A stretch of DNA of 64,000 nt. It comes from Bradyrhizobium tropiciagri (GTDB lineage Bacteria > Pseudomonadota > Alphaproteobacteria > Rhizobiales > Xanthobacteraceae). The stretch covers positions 62,001-126,000 of the forward strand of contig NZ_JAFCKH010000016.1 of NCBI RefSeq assembly GCF_018130505.1. Direction: 5' to 3'. Each line of letters starts with the position of its first letter. The first letter of the stretch is position 1. The notes under the pieces are model-generated. The model searched no databases and had not been told where the DNA came from. It saw nothing but the letters and a program-made list of their open reading frames with translations. Shown here one piece after another: positions 35,820 to 44,390 of this stretch. The position numbers were made by a program, and so were the translations under genes.

Positions 35820-37496
35820 ATGCAGCAGTTTATTCGGCTGGCCGGCGGTCTCTCGTCGCCGGCAATTCTCATTGTCGCGATCTGGTGCGTGGCGCTCGCA
35901 CTGGTTGCCTTTGGGCCGATCGATTATCCGGGGCAGCCGTCGGGAACCGTGCTCGCGGTGGTCGGAACCGGAGTCGCGCTGTTTCTCCTCGGATATCGCG
36001 GCGGCGGCGAATTGTTCGACCGCTGGTTCGCGCGGGAATCCATGCCGGAGCCCTCCGCAAGGATGCTCAACCGCGCGGTTACCGTCGCCTCGTTGCTTGG
36101 AATTGCCGGAATCGGCTTCGTCGCGATCGATCGCGTGCTCCTGAGCGGCGTGGGCAACGGCGGTTATGCCGAACTGCTGCGCTGTGCGCCGGGACTGATC
36201 AACGCCATCGCGATCAAGCGGACGCCGATCCTGTATCTCGGCTACCTGATGTTTTCGTTCGGCTTCGTCTCCCTGGTCCTGTTCCTGCTGAGAGGCGAGG
36301 TCATCAAGGGCTGGGCGGCGGCGCTCGCGCAATTGTCGATCGTGGCACCGGTCGGATACGCGCTGCTCTATTCCGGGCGGATGCCGATCCTGCTCGCGCT
36401 CACGCTGGTCGTCGCCGCGATCCTGGTCCGCATCAGCGAGGGACGTAAACCCTTGCCGCCTGGTCACCATTTGCTGCTCAAGACGGTGGTGGCGGTCGCG
36501 CTGTTTGCGATTTATTCGAGCTCGATCTGGTCGAGCCGGCAGAATTTCTGCACCAAATTGACACCGCTGATTCATCAGCTCGAGGACAAGCAGCAAGGGG
36601 CCGCTCTGCCGCCGCCCGCTGCAGTGACTTCGGGCCAGGTATCGGCCGTTCATGAAGAGACACCTTCCGCCGCACAGACTCCTCCTGTCGCACAGACACC
36701 TCCCGCCACACAGACACCTCCCGCCACACAGACACCTTCCGCCGCGCAGACACCTCCTGCCGCACAGACACGTCCCGCCGCACAGGCGCCCCCCGCCGCA
36801 CAGACACCTCCCGCCGCGCAACCTACGCCGGTCATCTCGGCGACTGAACTCAGCAAGCAGATGGCGGCCGTGACGGCCGCGCCCGCCGCAGCGCCTCAGG
36901 CGCTGACCGCCGACGCCATGCTGGCAACGATGCGCGAGGCCTGGAATGTCAAGCCGCGCGGCTACGTCATCTCCGCACTCGAGGCCGGTTACCTGTCGCC
37001 GCGCGCTGCGAATATCGCCCTCAGCAGCTATTTCTACCTGACGCATGGCGTGCGCATGATCGATATCGGCTGGCAGGCGCGGAACGGCTTGTCGCGGCAA
37101 TGGGGCGTCTATGAGGTCGGGGTGCTGTCGCCGATCCTGCGGGTGTTCTTCCCGAACGACCTGCAGGTGACCACCATGGAAGCGGAGCAGCGATCTGCCG
37201 GGCTGTTCGGCTTCTTCCCGACGGCGTGGCTTTCCGCCTTCATCGACTTCGGATTGGTCGGCGCGATCGTCTATGTGCTGATCTGGGGTGGCATGGCAGG
37301 CTGGGGTGCTGCCGGCGCGAAGAAGTCGCGCCTGCTCACGCCGCAGCTGCTGTTGGTGTTCGTCCTCAGCAGCATCCTGCTCAGCCCAATTCAGGCGCCG
37401 CTGGGAATAGCCAACTCCGCGTTGCTGCTCGGCTCGATGATCGCCGTCGGGCTGGTCGTCGACATCTTCACCCGATGGTCGGCGAAGGCGAGCTAG
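35820..37496 (+). CDS. multi-pass membrane protein with Pro/Ala/Gln/Thr-repeat loop, candidate polymerase
   Basis: A 558-residue membrane protein starting at ATG 35820, with AGGGG six bases upstream. Hydrophobic helices cover about residues 10-250 and 460-550. The loop between them holds nine tandem six-residue repeats of the QTPPAA type (residues 280-333) and then a region with LEAGYLSPRAANIALSSYFY. This two-block topology with a large loop resembles Wzy or O-antigen ligase-like proteins. No motif proves the role. It is divergent from the acyl carrier protein and convergent with the gene at 37580. Confidence 0.55.
   Translation: MQQFIRLAGGLSSPAILIVAIWCVALALVAFGPIDYPGQPSGTVLAVVGTGVALFLLGYRGGGELFDRWFARESMPEPSARMLNRAVTVASLLGIAGIGFVAIDRVLLSGVGNGGYAELLRCAPGLINAIAIKRTPILYLGYLMFSFGFVSLVLFLLRGEVIKGWAAALAQLSIVAPVGYALLYSGRMPILLALTLVVAAILVRISEGRKPLPPGHHLLLKTVVAVALFAIYSSSIWSSRQNFCTKLTPLIHQLEDKQQGAALPPPAAVTSGQVSAVHEETPSAAQTPPVAQTPPATQTPPATQTPSAAQTPPAAQTRPAAQAPPAAQTPPAAQPTPVISATELSKQMAAVTAAPAAAPQALTADAMLATMREAWNVKPRGYVISALEAGYLSPRAANIALSSYFYLTHGVRMIDIGWQARNGLSRQWGVYEVGVLSPILRVFFPNDLQVTTMEAEQRSAGLFGFFPTAWLSAFIDFGLVGAIVYVLIWGGMAGWGAAGAKKSRLLTPQLLLVFVLSSILLSPIQAPLGIANSALLLGSMIAVGLVVDIFTRWSAKAS
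36657..36818 (+). repeat. nine tandem 18-bp units inside a coding region
   Basis: Nine in-frame units of CAGACACCTCCCGCCACA type. They encode ETPSAA, QTPPVA, QTPPAT twice, QTPSAA, QTPPAA, QTRPAA, QAPPAA and QTPPAA. Near-identical neighbouring units (the two QTPPAT copies are the same at DNA level) suggest recent expansion by slippage. Each unit keeps the frame, so copy number can change without breaking the protein. Confidence 0.9.
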
Positions 37497-37548
37497 AGCG
37501 ACTTCTGCCGAAGAAGATTCCAGGTTCGGGTTAGGGAAAGCGCGAGCT

Positions 37549-37571
37549 CCGTTCCGATTCGGTCGGAACGG
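37549..37571. terminator. hairpin between convergent genes
   Basis: CCGTTCCGA and TCGGAACGG form a perfect 9-bp stem with a 5-base loop, in the 83-bp gap between two genes that point at each other. There is no U-tract on either side, so it may be a weak or factor-aided bidirectional terminator. Confidence 0.45.
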
Positions 37572-37579
37572 AAATGGCG

Positions 37580-38458
37580 CTACGGGTTGGACAAATAGGG
37601 ATTGGTCAGCACGGCGATCTTGGGCCGCTTCGTCGTGTTGTAGGCGACACCGCGGAACTCGTGGTCGAGAATGTGCGCGTAGTAGATCTGACCGTGCCAA
37701 AGTGCATTCTTGAAAATTCTGTACTTGGGCAAGAAGTTCACCGGCGCAATCTTCCTGAGATCGTGGGTGTCGTTGAAAGCGTCGATCGCCAGCAGCTCGC
37801 CGCAGAACCGGTTGTGATCGATGTAGGCGACGTCGTCGAAATACATCGGAACGGCAGGCAGATAGCGCTCCGGCTGCCACGTCAGAACCTCGAGCGATTG
37901 CTCGGTGCTGAAAAAATAGTCGACGTCGATCGAGATGAAGCCGATGGTCGAGGTAATCTCGCGCTCGGCCTGCTTGAGCGTCTGTTCGATCGGGCCATAG
38001 TAGATCTTGGCATTCGGAGGCAGCGCCTTCAGCAGCGCGGCCTTGTCGATCGGAGGATAGTCGCCGGTGAAGTAATGTTCGGGATGATCCCGATAGTCGC
38101 GGGGCGGCGGCATGCCCTCGCCGGAGTCGAAGCCGATGATGTCGAACTCGACCCCGGTTTCCTTGGTGACCCGTTCGGCGATCCAGCACATGTTCATGAG
38201 GCCGGCGCCGGCGGCGACGCCGAACTCCAGCAGCGCGAGGCGCTTGATGCCATAGCTCTTGGCGTGGTCTGCCGCCGCCAGGATCGAATAGGCCGAAGCA
38301 TGCCGTGGCATGACGTCGTACTCGATCTTGCTGCGCGTTGAGCCGAACAGCATCACGAAGATCGAAGCCAGATTGTAAATGAGCGGCTCGCCGAGCCGCT
38401 CAACATAGATTCGCTTCCAAATTCGACCGAGAAGCAGCTTCTTCCAGATACTATTCAT
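37580..38458 (-). CDS. SAM methyltransferase-like protein of unknown role
   Basis: A 292-residue protein. The start is ATG 38458, overlapping the oxygenase stop by 8 bp. A class I methyltransferase-like first motif is seen in LALLEFGVAAGAGLMNM, and a second acidic turn in FDIIGFDSGEGMPPP. Later ITSTIGFISIDVDYFFSTEQ resembles the TylF family, in which such aspartates hold a metal. Its catalytic role is not proven. Pairing with the 2-oxoglutarate oxygenase suggests joint tailoring of one sugar. Confidence 0.6.
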   Translation of the reverse strand: MNSIWKKLLLGRIWKRIYVERLGEPLIYNLASIFVMLFGSTRSKIEYDVMPRHASAYSILAAADHAKSYGIKRLALLEFGVAAGAGLMNMCWIAERVTKETGVEFDIIGFDSGEGMPPPRDYRDHPEHYFTGDYPPIDKAALLKALPPNAKIYYGPIEQTLKQAEREITSTIGFISIDVDYFFSTEQSLEVLTWQPERYLPAVPMYFDDVAYIDHNRFCGELLAIDAFNDTHDLRKIAPVNFLPKYRIFKNALWHGQIYYAHILDHEFRGVAYNTTKRPKIAVLTNPYLSNP

Positions 38459-39287
38459 TGGTAGAGCCGGCTCCGGGATTGGTGTTGATCTCCTTCTTGC
38501 CGCGGCCAACGCCGAGCGTCTTGGAGACCATGTTGCGCAATGCGTTGTCGGCGACGCCGACGATCTTCTTGACCGTTTCGTCGGGGCGTCCGGTGAACGA
38601 GGTGACGTGGAAATAGTCGGTCTGGTCCGGCGAGATCGTCGAGAAATAGTAGTTCGAGACGCAGCAGCGGGGCCGGTCGACCTGGACCGGGCTCACCGAA
38701 TGCCACGAGGTCTTGTTGGTTTCCATCACCAGCAAGCGGTTCTGCTGGGAGATGATCGTGACCGGCACCGAGCAATCGTCATCCCACAGCTCGAAATTGC
38801 CGCCATTCTCCATCGCCCAGTCCGGCGAGACATAGTACAGCAGATTGAGCCGGCGATAGCGATCGCGCTTGGCATCATGGCTGTTGTCGATGTGCGGGTT
38901 GAGGAAGTCCCCCTTGAACATCATCGACAGGCCACCGGCATAGAGCGAGGGATCCGGCTCGATCTGCGTGAAGCCGACGATATCGGACACCTTGGCGACC
39001 ACGGAGGGGTCCTGCATCGCATAGGTCAGATCGGCGAGGATCGGTGCATATTCGCTGAGATCCGCGCTGGTCCGCTTCTTCTCGCGAAAGGTCTCCTTGC
39101 TGAAGAAGCCCGCGCCGTCGCGCGGATAGGCGTTGTAGGCCTCATTGGCGAGTTCGAGCGGCAGGAAATTATCGATGTAGAAGTGCCGGGTCGTCGTGCC
39201 GACCGGGCCCTGCCACTGCGACAGGATGTTCGCCCTCTCGCCCTCAAGACGATCCAGAATGAGGTCGACAATCTGCTTGCGCTGCAT
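38451..39287 (-). CDS. Fe(II)/2-oxoglutarate-dependent oxygenase
   Basis: A 278-residue prolyl-4-hydroxylase-like double-stranded beta-helix oxygenase. The metal triad is His132 and Asp134 in FLNPHIDNSHD and His196 in SWHSVSPV; Arg205 or Arg207 would bind 2-oxoglutarate. The start is ATG 39287 with GGGAG upstream. In this locus it could hydroxylate a sugar or lipid carrier intermediate, or an acyl substituent; the substrate is unknown. Confidence 0.82.
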   Translation of the reverse strand: MQRKQIVDLILDRLEGERANILSQWQGPVGTTTRHFYIDNFLPLELANEAYNAYPRDGAGFFSKETFREKKRTSADLSEYAPILADLTYAMQDPSVVAKVSDIVGFTQIEPDPSLYAGGLSMMFKGDFLNPHIDNSHDAKRDRYRRLNLLYYVSPDWAMENGGNFELWDDDCSVPVTIISQQNRLLVMETNKTSWHSVSPVQVDRPRCCVSNYYFSTISPDQTDYFHVTSFTGRPDETVKKIVGVADNALRNMVSKTLGVGRGKKEINTNPGAGSTNE

Positions 39288-39409
39288 GTTCCGCTCCCTT
39301 GCCGTGTGACGTCCGGCTGTTACACGCAATTGCCTGAATTGTGAAGATAGGAACCGATCTCGGCTCTTGAATTATTTGAAGAATCCGCGGCCGGGGAGGG
39401 CGCGTGCCG

Positions 39410-40369
39410 CTAGCCCTTCGGCAGGCCGTTGAACCATTCGACCGTCTGCGCCACGCTTTGCCGGAAGTCGCTGGGCAGCGGCCCGCACACCGCCTTGGTT
39501 GCCGTCAGGTCGAACTGGTACTCCGTCAGAATGTTCTTCAGCCGGCGTGAGGTCAGCGGGAATTGCTTGATGCCGAGCGCAATCGCCGCATCGCCCGAAT
39601 GCGCCAGGGCCCGCGCCACGAACACCGGCATGCGCGGAATCCGGCGCGCGTGAAACGCGCGCTGAAACGCATCGCCCCAGGCGACGAGATCGAGGGGCTC
39701 ATAGTCGGCGAGATAGAACGTCTTGCGGTGCACCTGATCTGTCGGCGCCTTCAGCAATTGCAGGTACTGATGGGTGATGTTTCCCACATAGCTGAAGGAC
39801 TTCAGCAGCGGCTCGCTGCCGACGTGGAAATAATAGCCGCGCTGGATCATGCGCAGGAAGCGCTGATAGTGCGCGCTCATACCAGGCCCCCACACCGTGG
39901 TGGGGCGGGCGAGGCACCAGACGCTGCCGCCGCCGTCCTGCTCGCGGACGATCTGCTCGGTCAGCACCTTGCTGCGACCGTAGGAGGAGTCCGGATTGTA
40001 GTCGGTATCGCTGCTCGGGACGTAGTCGACGCGGCACACCAGCTGCGACGAGGTCCATGCCGTCCGCTTGATCGACGGCGTGCGGCTGACGGCCGCGATG
40101 ACGTTTCGAACGCCTTCGACATTGGCGGGGTATTCGGCGACATCGGCGGTTTCGTCGATATCGATCCGTGCTGCGAGGTGGACCAGCGCATCTGGCGCGC
40201 AGGCCTGCACGGCCTCCTGCAACTTTCCGGCGTCGAGAATGTCGCAGACAATATCCGTCGACGGACCTGCTCGCTTGTCGAGCCCGCGGACTTCCCAGCC
40301 CTCGGTCTTCAATCGTTGCGCGAGCGCCTGCCCGATAAAGCCGGAGCTGCCGGTAATAAGAACTTTCAT
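39410..40369 (-). CDS. NAD-dependent sugar epimerase/dehydratase
   Basis: A 319-residue extended SDR. The nucleotide motif is VLITGSSGFIGQALAQRL. TSSQLVCRVDYVPSSD and SSYGRSKVLTEQIV give the Ser and Tyr-x-x-x-Lys of the catalytic set. RPTTVWGPGMSAHYQRFLRM is typical of the UDP-sugar epimerase family. The substrate is unknown. It is divergent from the second flippase. Confidence 0.82.
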   Translation of the reverse strand: MKVLITGSSGFIGQALAQRLKTEGWEVRGLDKRAGPSTDIVCDILDAGKLQEAVQACAPDALVHLAARIDIDETADVAEYPANVEGVRNVIAAVSRTPSIKRTAWTSSQLVCRVDYVPSSDTDYNPDSSYGRSKVLTEQIVREQDGGGSVWCLARPTTVWGPGMSAHYQRFLRMIQRGYYFHVGSEPLLKSFSYVGNITHQYLQLLKAPTDQVHRKTFYLADYEPLDLVAWGDAFQRAFHARRIPRMPVFVARALAHSGDAAIALGIKQFPLTSRRLKNILTEYQFDLTATKAVCGPLPSDFRQSVAQTVEWFNGLPKG

Positions 40370-40648
40370 GCGAAATTGGCTGTTTTTGAGCAGGAGGCGG
40401 TCGCTTGACCGGTTTGCCGGGCTGATTTACCAAACCGACCAGTCGATTGCAAACTGCGGCGAAATACCCGCAAGCCGGCGTGTTTGCGGTCGGCGGTTTC
40501 CGTCACCCGTGCAGGCCCACCGGCGCTCGCGTCATGAAAAAGCACTCGCTTCCGCCGCATTCCAGGCCCGCAACCGCGCTTTGTGGCCGATCGGCCTGCG
40601 CCTGCCGCGCATGAGCGCGCCTGCCGCACAAATCTGATACGGTCAAAT

Positions 40649-41968
40649 ATGCGAAGCTTCCTGGTCAAGCGTCTCAAGCGGCCTGTGATCGTTGCCGCCG
40701 CCTCGGTGCTGATCCTGCGCGGTCTTACTCTGGCAAGCCGGTTCCTGCTGTCGCTGCTGCTCGCGCGGATGCTGCTGCCCGAAGAGTTCGGCGAGTACGG
40801 CCTGTTTACCGCGATCCTGGCCTATGCCCTGCTCGGCATGGGGCTGGAATTCTACTCCTACATGTATCGCGAAATGGTGCCGGCGCCGCCGGAGCGCCGG
40901 GTGCAGATCATCGCGGACGAGATGGCGCTCGGAGCCGTTTCGTTCGTCGCGATCGCGTTCCTCGCCGGGTTTGCGGTGCTTGGCGGCCTGCTCTCGGTGA
41001 GTTCGACGCTCTGGCTGCTGCTGATCCTGGCCACCGATCACGTGTCGCTCGAGGCAACGCGTTTCCTCGTCATCTCCTCGCGCCCGATCAAGGCCTACAT
41101 GACGGTGTTCCTTCGCGGAGGCGTCTGGGTCTACGTGCTGGCCGCACTCATGTACTTCGTCCCTTCCACGCGTACGCTTGAAACGGTTCTGATCGCCTGG
41201 GCTCTCGGCGGGCTGAGCGCGGTTGTCTTCGCTGCGGTCGTGATGAGCAATCTGCCGTGGAGCGGGCTGAAAGGCCGCTCAACGGACTGGGCCTGGGTCC
41301 GGAACGGCCTGAGGGTTGCGCGTCCCTTCATGATCGCATCCGCCGGCGCTCAGCTGCTGACCTATGTCGATCGGTTCATCATCGATCATTTTCAGGGACG
41401 TGAGACGCTCGGTCTCTACACGTTCTATTCGACGATCGCGATCGGGCTGCTCTCGCTGGGGGCTTCCGTATCGCATCAGTACCTTCCGAAGGTGATCGAG
41501 GGATACAACGAAAGCCCGCAGGCATATCGGGCCAGCCTGCGCACCTTTTTCGTCGCGCTTTCCGGGGTCATGGCTGCGGTGGTCGCGATCTCCGGTCTGG
41601 CAATGAAGCCGCTGCTGTCGCTCGCGGGCCTCGATGCCTATGCGGCCAGCGTTTCGGTGTTCTGGCTGATGCTGCCGGGCGTATTGCTGAGAGGGATCGC
41701 GGACGTGCCTTCCTATGCGGTATATTCGGCTGGAGACGACAAGAGCTTGCTGTATTGCAATATTGCCTCCGCGGCCGTCTCGATTGCGTTGAACTTCCTT
41801 TTGATTCCAACGCTCGGAATCCATGGCGCGGCGCTGTCGAGCACGGTGGCGAGCGCGTCGCTGTTCTGCGGGCTTTGGTATCTTGCCCGGCGCCGGATCT
41901 CCAGCAACGACACGCGCCATGCAACCGGTGGCAGCCGTACTGCCGAGGAACCCGGCGGCGCTTCCTGA
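40649..41968 (+). CDS. polysaccharide flippase (Wzx-like), second copy
   Basis: A 439-residue membrane protein with about 12 hydrophobic helices. The text SRFLLSLLLARMLLPEEFG and FGEYGLFTAILAYALLG is typical of the oligosaccharide flippase family. The start ATG 40649 has only a weak ribosome site; upstream in-frame codons give no better one. With the flippase at 16729 it makes two exporters in one locus, suggesting two glycans or two repeat units. Confidence 0.82.
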   Translation: MRSFLVKRLKRPVIVAAASVLILRGLTLASRFLLSLLLARMLLPEEFGEYGLFTAILAYALLGMGLEFYSYMYREMVPAPPERRVQIIADEMALGAVSFVAIAFLAGFAVLGGLLSVSSTLWLLLILATDHVSLEATRFLVISSRPIKAYMTVFLRGGVWVYVLAALMYFVPSTRTLETVLIAWALGGLSAVVFAAVVMSNLPWSGLKGRSTDWAWVRNGLRVARPFMIASAGAQLLTYVDRFIIDHFQGRETLGLYTFYSTIAIGLLSLGASVSHQYLPKVIEGYNESPQAYRASLRTFFVALSGVMAAVVAISGLAMKPLLSLAGLDAYAASVSVFWLMLPGVLLRGIADVPSYAVYSAGDDKSLLYCNIASAAVSIALNFLLIPTLGIHGAALSSTVASASLFCGLWYLARRRISSNDTRHATGGSRTAEEPGGAS

Positions 41969-42026
41969 GCATTGATCTGTCGCGGATTACGGGCTACATC
42001 GCAGCATTCTACTGGGGGAAATTGCC

Positions 42027-42701
42027 GTGCAGACCAAGATAAGCCCGAAGCGAATTCTCGCGAACACGCTCTATCCGCGGTATTCGGCGTTTGTCGACAA
42101 GCTCAACCGGAATCCGCTGTTCGTCAAGTTCATCAAGGAAAATGAACCGACCGCTCCCTGTTTTGAAGAGCGGTACGAGATGTACGATCACGTCATGAAG
42201 CATATCGGCGATGGCGCGGTCGACTATCTCGAGTTCGGCGTCTGGAAGGGCGCGAGCATCAAGTACTGGGCCGAGCACAACGCGCAGTCCGAGAGCCGCT
42301 TCGCGGGGTTCGACACCTTCACGGGACTTCCGGAGGCCTGGGATTTCCGGCCGGCGGGGACGTTCGACGTTGAGGGCAAGATTCCCGAGATCAACGATCC
42401 GCGGGTGCAGTTCGTCGCCGGACTGTTTCAGCAGACCCTGCCGCAATTCTTGAACGGTTTCTCAATCCGAAACCGGCTGGTGCTTCACCTCGATGCCGAC
42501 CTCTATTCGGCGACGCTCTATGTCCTGGCGCGGCTGCATCATCTGATCGTGCCCGGGACGATCCTGATGTTCGACGAGTTCGGCGACGTCCAGCACGAGT
42601 TCAGGGCCTACAACGATTACATATCGTCGCACATGCGCGAGTGCAGGGTTCTGTGCGGGTCGTACCAGTACTACACGCTGGCGCTGGAAGTCGTTAAGTA
42701 G
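42027..42701 (+). CDS. TylF-like O-methyltransferase
   Basis: A 224-residue class I methyltransferase of the TylF/MycF (macrocin O-methyltransferase) type. Motif I is VDYLEFGVWKGASIKYWA, and the metal and catalytic region is VLHLDADLYSATLYVL and ILMFDEFGDVQ. Start GTG 42027 follows GGGGGAAATTGCC. Such enzymes methylate sugar hydroxyls. The last 8 bp overlap the end of the convergent gene at 42694. Confidence 0.8.
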   Translation: MQTKISPKRILANTLYPRYSAFVDKLNRNPLFVKFIKENEPTAPCFEERYEMYDHVMKHIGDGAVDYLEFGVWKGASIKYWAEHNAQSESRFAGFDTFTGLPEAWDFRPAGTFDVEGKIPEINDPRVQFVAGLFQQTLPQFLNGFSIRNRLVLHLDADLYSATLYVLARLHHLIVPGTILMFDEFGDVQHEFRAYNDYISSHMRECRVLCGSYQYYTLALEVVK

Positions 42702-44049
42702 CGCTGGCCGCCTTCGCCGCGGCTGCTCTGACCGATGCCAGGTGAACGTAGGAATACATCACGAGGTAGGACATGATATCCCGATTGTATTGATCGGGCG
42801 GGTTGCGCTTAAACTCCGCGTTATATCCAGTGTAAAGGTTTTCAAACAGCGACTCGCCGTTCAGAACGGCCGTCATCAACTCCGAGCTGACATAAACCTC
42901 CTTGTTGCTTTGCTGCGGACTGACAAGGCCCGTGCCGAATTTCACGGTGTGTCGGTCGGTGTCGTCGAGCACAATCGAAAGCGTCTTGCCGAGGATGGTC
43001 GGGGCAAACTTCGATCGGTCGACCTTCGATCTGACGAAGGTGTCGAACTTCGTCAGGAAATCGTCCACCGCCTCCGAAATGCCGGGCCTGATGCGATTCG
43101 AGGCGCGGTAGGTATCGCACGCGTCGATCTTGCCATAGAGCTCGTAGAACCTGGTCGACGCCGATTTGATGGCCTCGTCATCATAGGCGCGGCCGAGGAA
43201 CGACTGGCGGACGCCCTCGAAATCGAATGTGTCGCCCGGATAGATGTCCAGCACCTTCACCGATTCCGGAATGTCGTGGCCAAAATCCCGTGTGAGCAGC
43301 GCGGGCGTGGGGAAGATCGAATCCGCCAGATATTCCGGCTTGCCCTTGACGAAAACCGACGCGAAGCCGGCATAGGTTATGAAGTTGGGGATGCCGAGCT
43401 CTGCCGCATTCTTCGTGCCTTCGCGGATCATGCCGCGAACCTTCGACAGCAACAGGGCCTTTTTCTCCGCAGTATCGAAGTTTCGATAGTTCAGCGGAAA
43501 GCCGGATGCCGAGTTGGTCTGCGACATGTACACAGCCCGCTTCGGTCCATGCACGTCGACTTCCGCTTGCAGCGCCGCCTTGATGTGAGGTGTCAGCGCA
43601 TTCCAGTTGTCGTTGCAGTGAATGATAAGCGCATCGGGGGTGCGAACGGAGTAGGTGGCGTCGTCGAGAGAAACCGCATCATTACGGAAGCTCTTGATCG
43701 TGAACGGCCCGATCGTGACGCCGGTCTCGTCGGCCACGAAGTAATTGGTAAGCCCGATCCTCTTGACGCGGTTTGAAACGCTCGGCGAAGCGTAGTCGGA
43801 CGATATGATCGCCGTGTCCTTGTCGAACAGGCGCAACAGGTCATCGTCACAATGGTCGTCGTGACCGTGAGAGATCAGCAGCGACAGCTTGTCCTTGAGC
43901 GCGGCCAGGTAGGCAGGATGGACCACCATCGGGAATGTCGGCAGCCAGCTTCCGAAGGCGGGCTTTTCGAACCACGGGTCGGTCAGCAGGAAGTGCTCCT
44001 GATACCGGATCAGCACCGACGAATGATTGATGAAAGTGAGGTTTGTCAT
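42694..44049 (-). CDS. metallo-beta-lactamase-fold protein resembling the core of CMP-Neu5Ac hydroxylase
   Basis: A 451-residue MBL-fold protein starting at ATG 44049. The metal motif HGHDDH is at residues 61-66. From memory of vertebrate CMAH the text runs parallel: INHSSVLI and LTDPWFEKPAF near the start, HCNDNWNALTP, MSQTNSASGFPLNYRNF, ITYAGFASVFV, and a tail LYTGYNAEFKRNPPDQYN. The N-terminal Rieske iron-sulfur domain of CMAH is absent. Its place in a nonulosonic acid locus makes a CMP-sugar substrate plausible. A general UlaG-like lactonase is the alternative. Confidence 0.65.
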   Translation of the reverse strand: MTNLTFINHSSVLIRYQEHFLLTDPWFEKPAFGSWLPTFPMVVHPAYLAALKDKLSLLISHGHDDHCDDDLLRLFDKDTAIISSDYASPSVSNRVKRIGLTNYFVADETGVTIGPFTIKSFRNDAVSLDDATYSVRTPDALIIHCNDNWNALTPHIKAALQAEVDVHGPKRAVYMSQTNSASGFPLNYRNFDTAEKKALLLSKVRGMIREGTKNAAELGIPNFITYAGFASVFVKGKPEYLADSIFPTPALLTRDFGHDIPESVKVLDIYPGDTFDFEGVRQSFLGRAYDDEAIKSASTRFYELYGKIDACDTYRASNRIRPGISEAVDDFLTKFDTFVRSKVDRSKFAPTILGKTLSIVLDDTDRHTVKFGTGLVSPQQSNKEVYVSSELMTAVLNGESLFENLYTGYNAEFKRNPPDQYNRDIMSYLVMYSYVHLASVRAAAAKAASAT

Positions 44050-44390
44050 TTGCCGCCCGTATCCAGGAGAAACGCACCGTAGTCGAGCATGGGCAGGACG
44101 ATCTCGCAATAGGACGAGGACCGGCAACTCACCGACAGTGGCACCTCTAAATCACGGTGCGTTTCCAGGGACGCGCAACATGATCTGCTTTGTTCGAGCA
44201 TGACTTCTCCGGAGAACGGTCTCCGCTCCTCCGGATCACGCTGCAAGCTCGCTGGTCTATACAACCTGCGGCGGCATGCAGGCAACCGGGCGAACGTCGC
44301 GAGACAATGGATTCGATCTACCCGAGGGCAGGATGAGGCCAGGGCAGCGTTTCGGGAACTCCGCACAGCCCGGCCGGACCGCGCGCGGGG
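44050..44390. other. 341-bp intergenic region with promoter-like repeat
   Basis: No convincing gene is seen. The gap lies between the SGNH gene (end at 44391) and the start of the MBL gene, both on the minus strand. It holds one copy of a 36-bp element shared with 48501-48536, which reads as a promoter for the MBL gene with a leader of about 200 bases. Confidence 0.5.
44256..44291 (-). promoter_or_regulatory. promoter-like element, copy 1 of a 36-bp shared motif
   Basis: On the minus strand TTGCCT, an 18-bp spacer and TATAGA form a sigma-70-like pair. The outer blocks TCTATACAACCTGCG and AGGCAACCGGGC (plus strand) are identical in copy 2 at 48501-48536, and the nine bases between them vary. 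It lies upstream of the MBL-fold gene. Confidence 0.5.

Noticed and set aside
36657-36818. Possible CRISPR array
   Set aside because: The 18-bp units are contiguous with no spacers and encode an in-frame peptide repeat. No cas gene is near.
35778-38189. A long minus-strand frame of about 800 residues
   Set aside because: It covers the polymerase candidate and its repeat in antisense. Only the last part belongs to coding DNA, in another frame.
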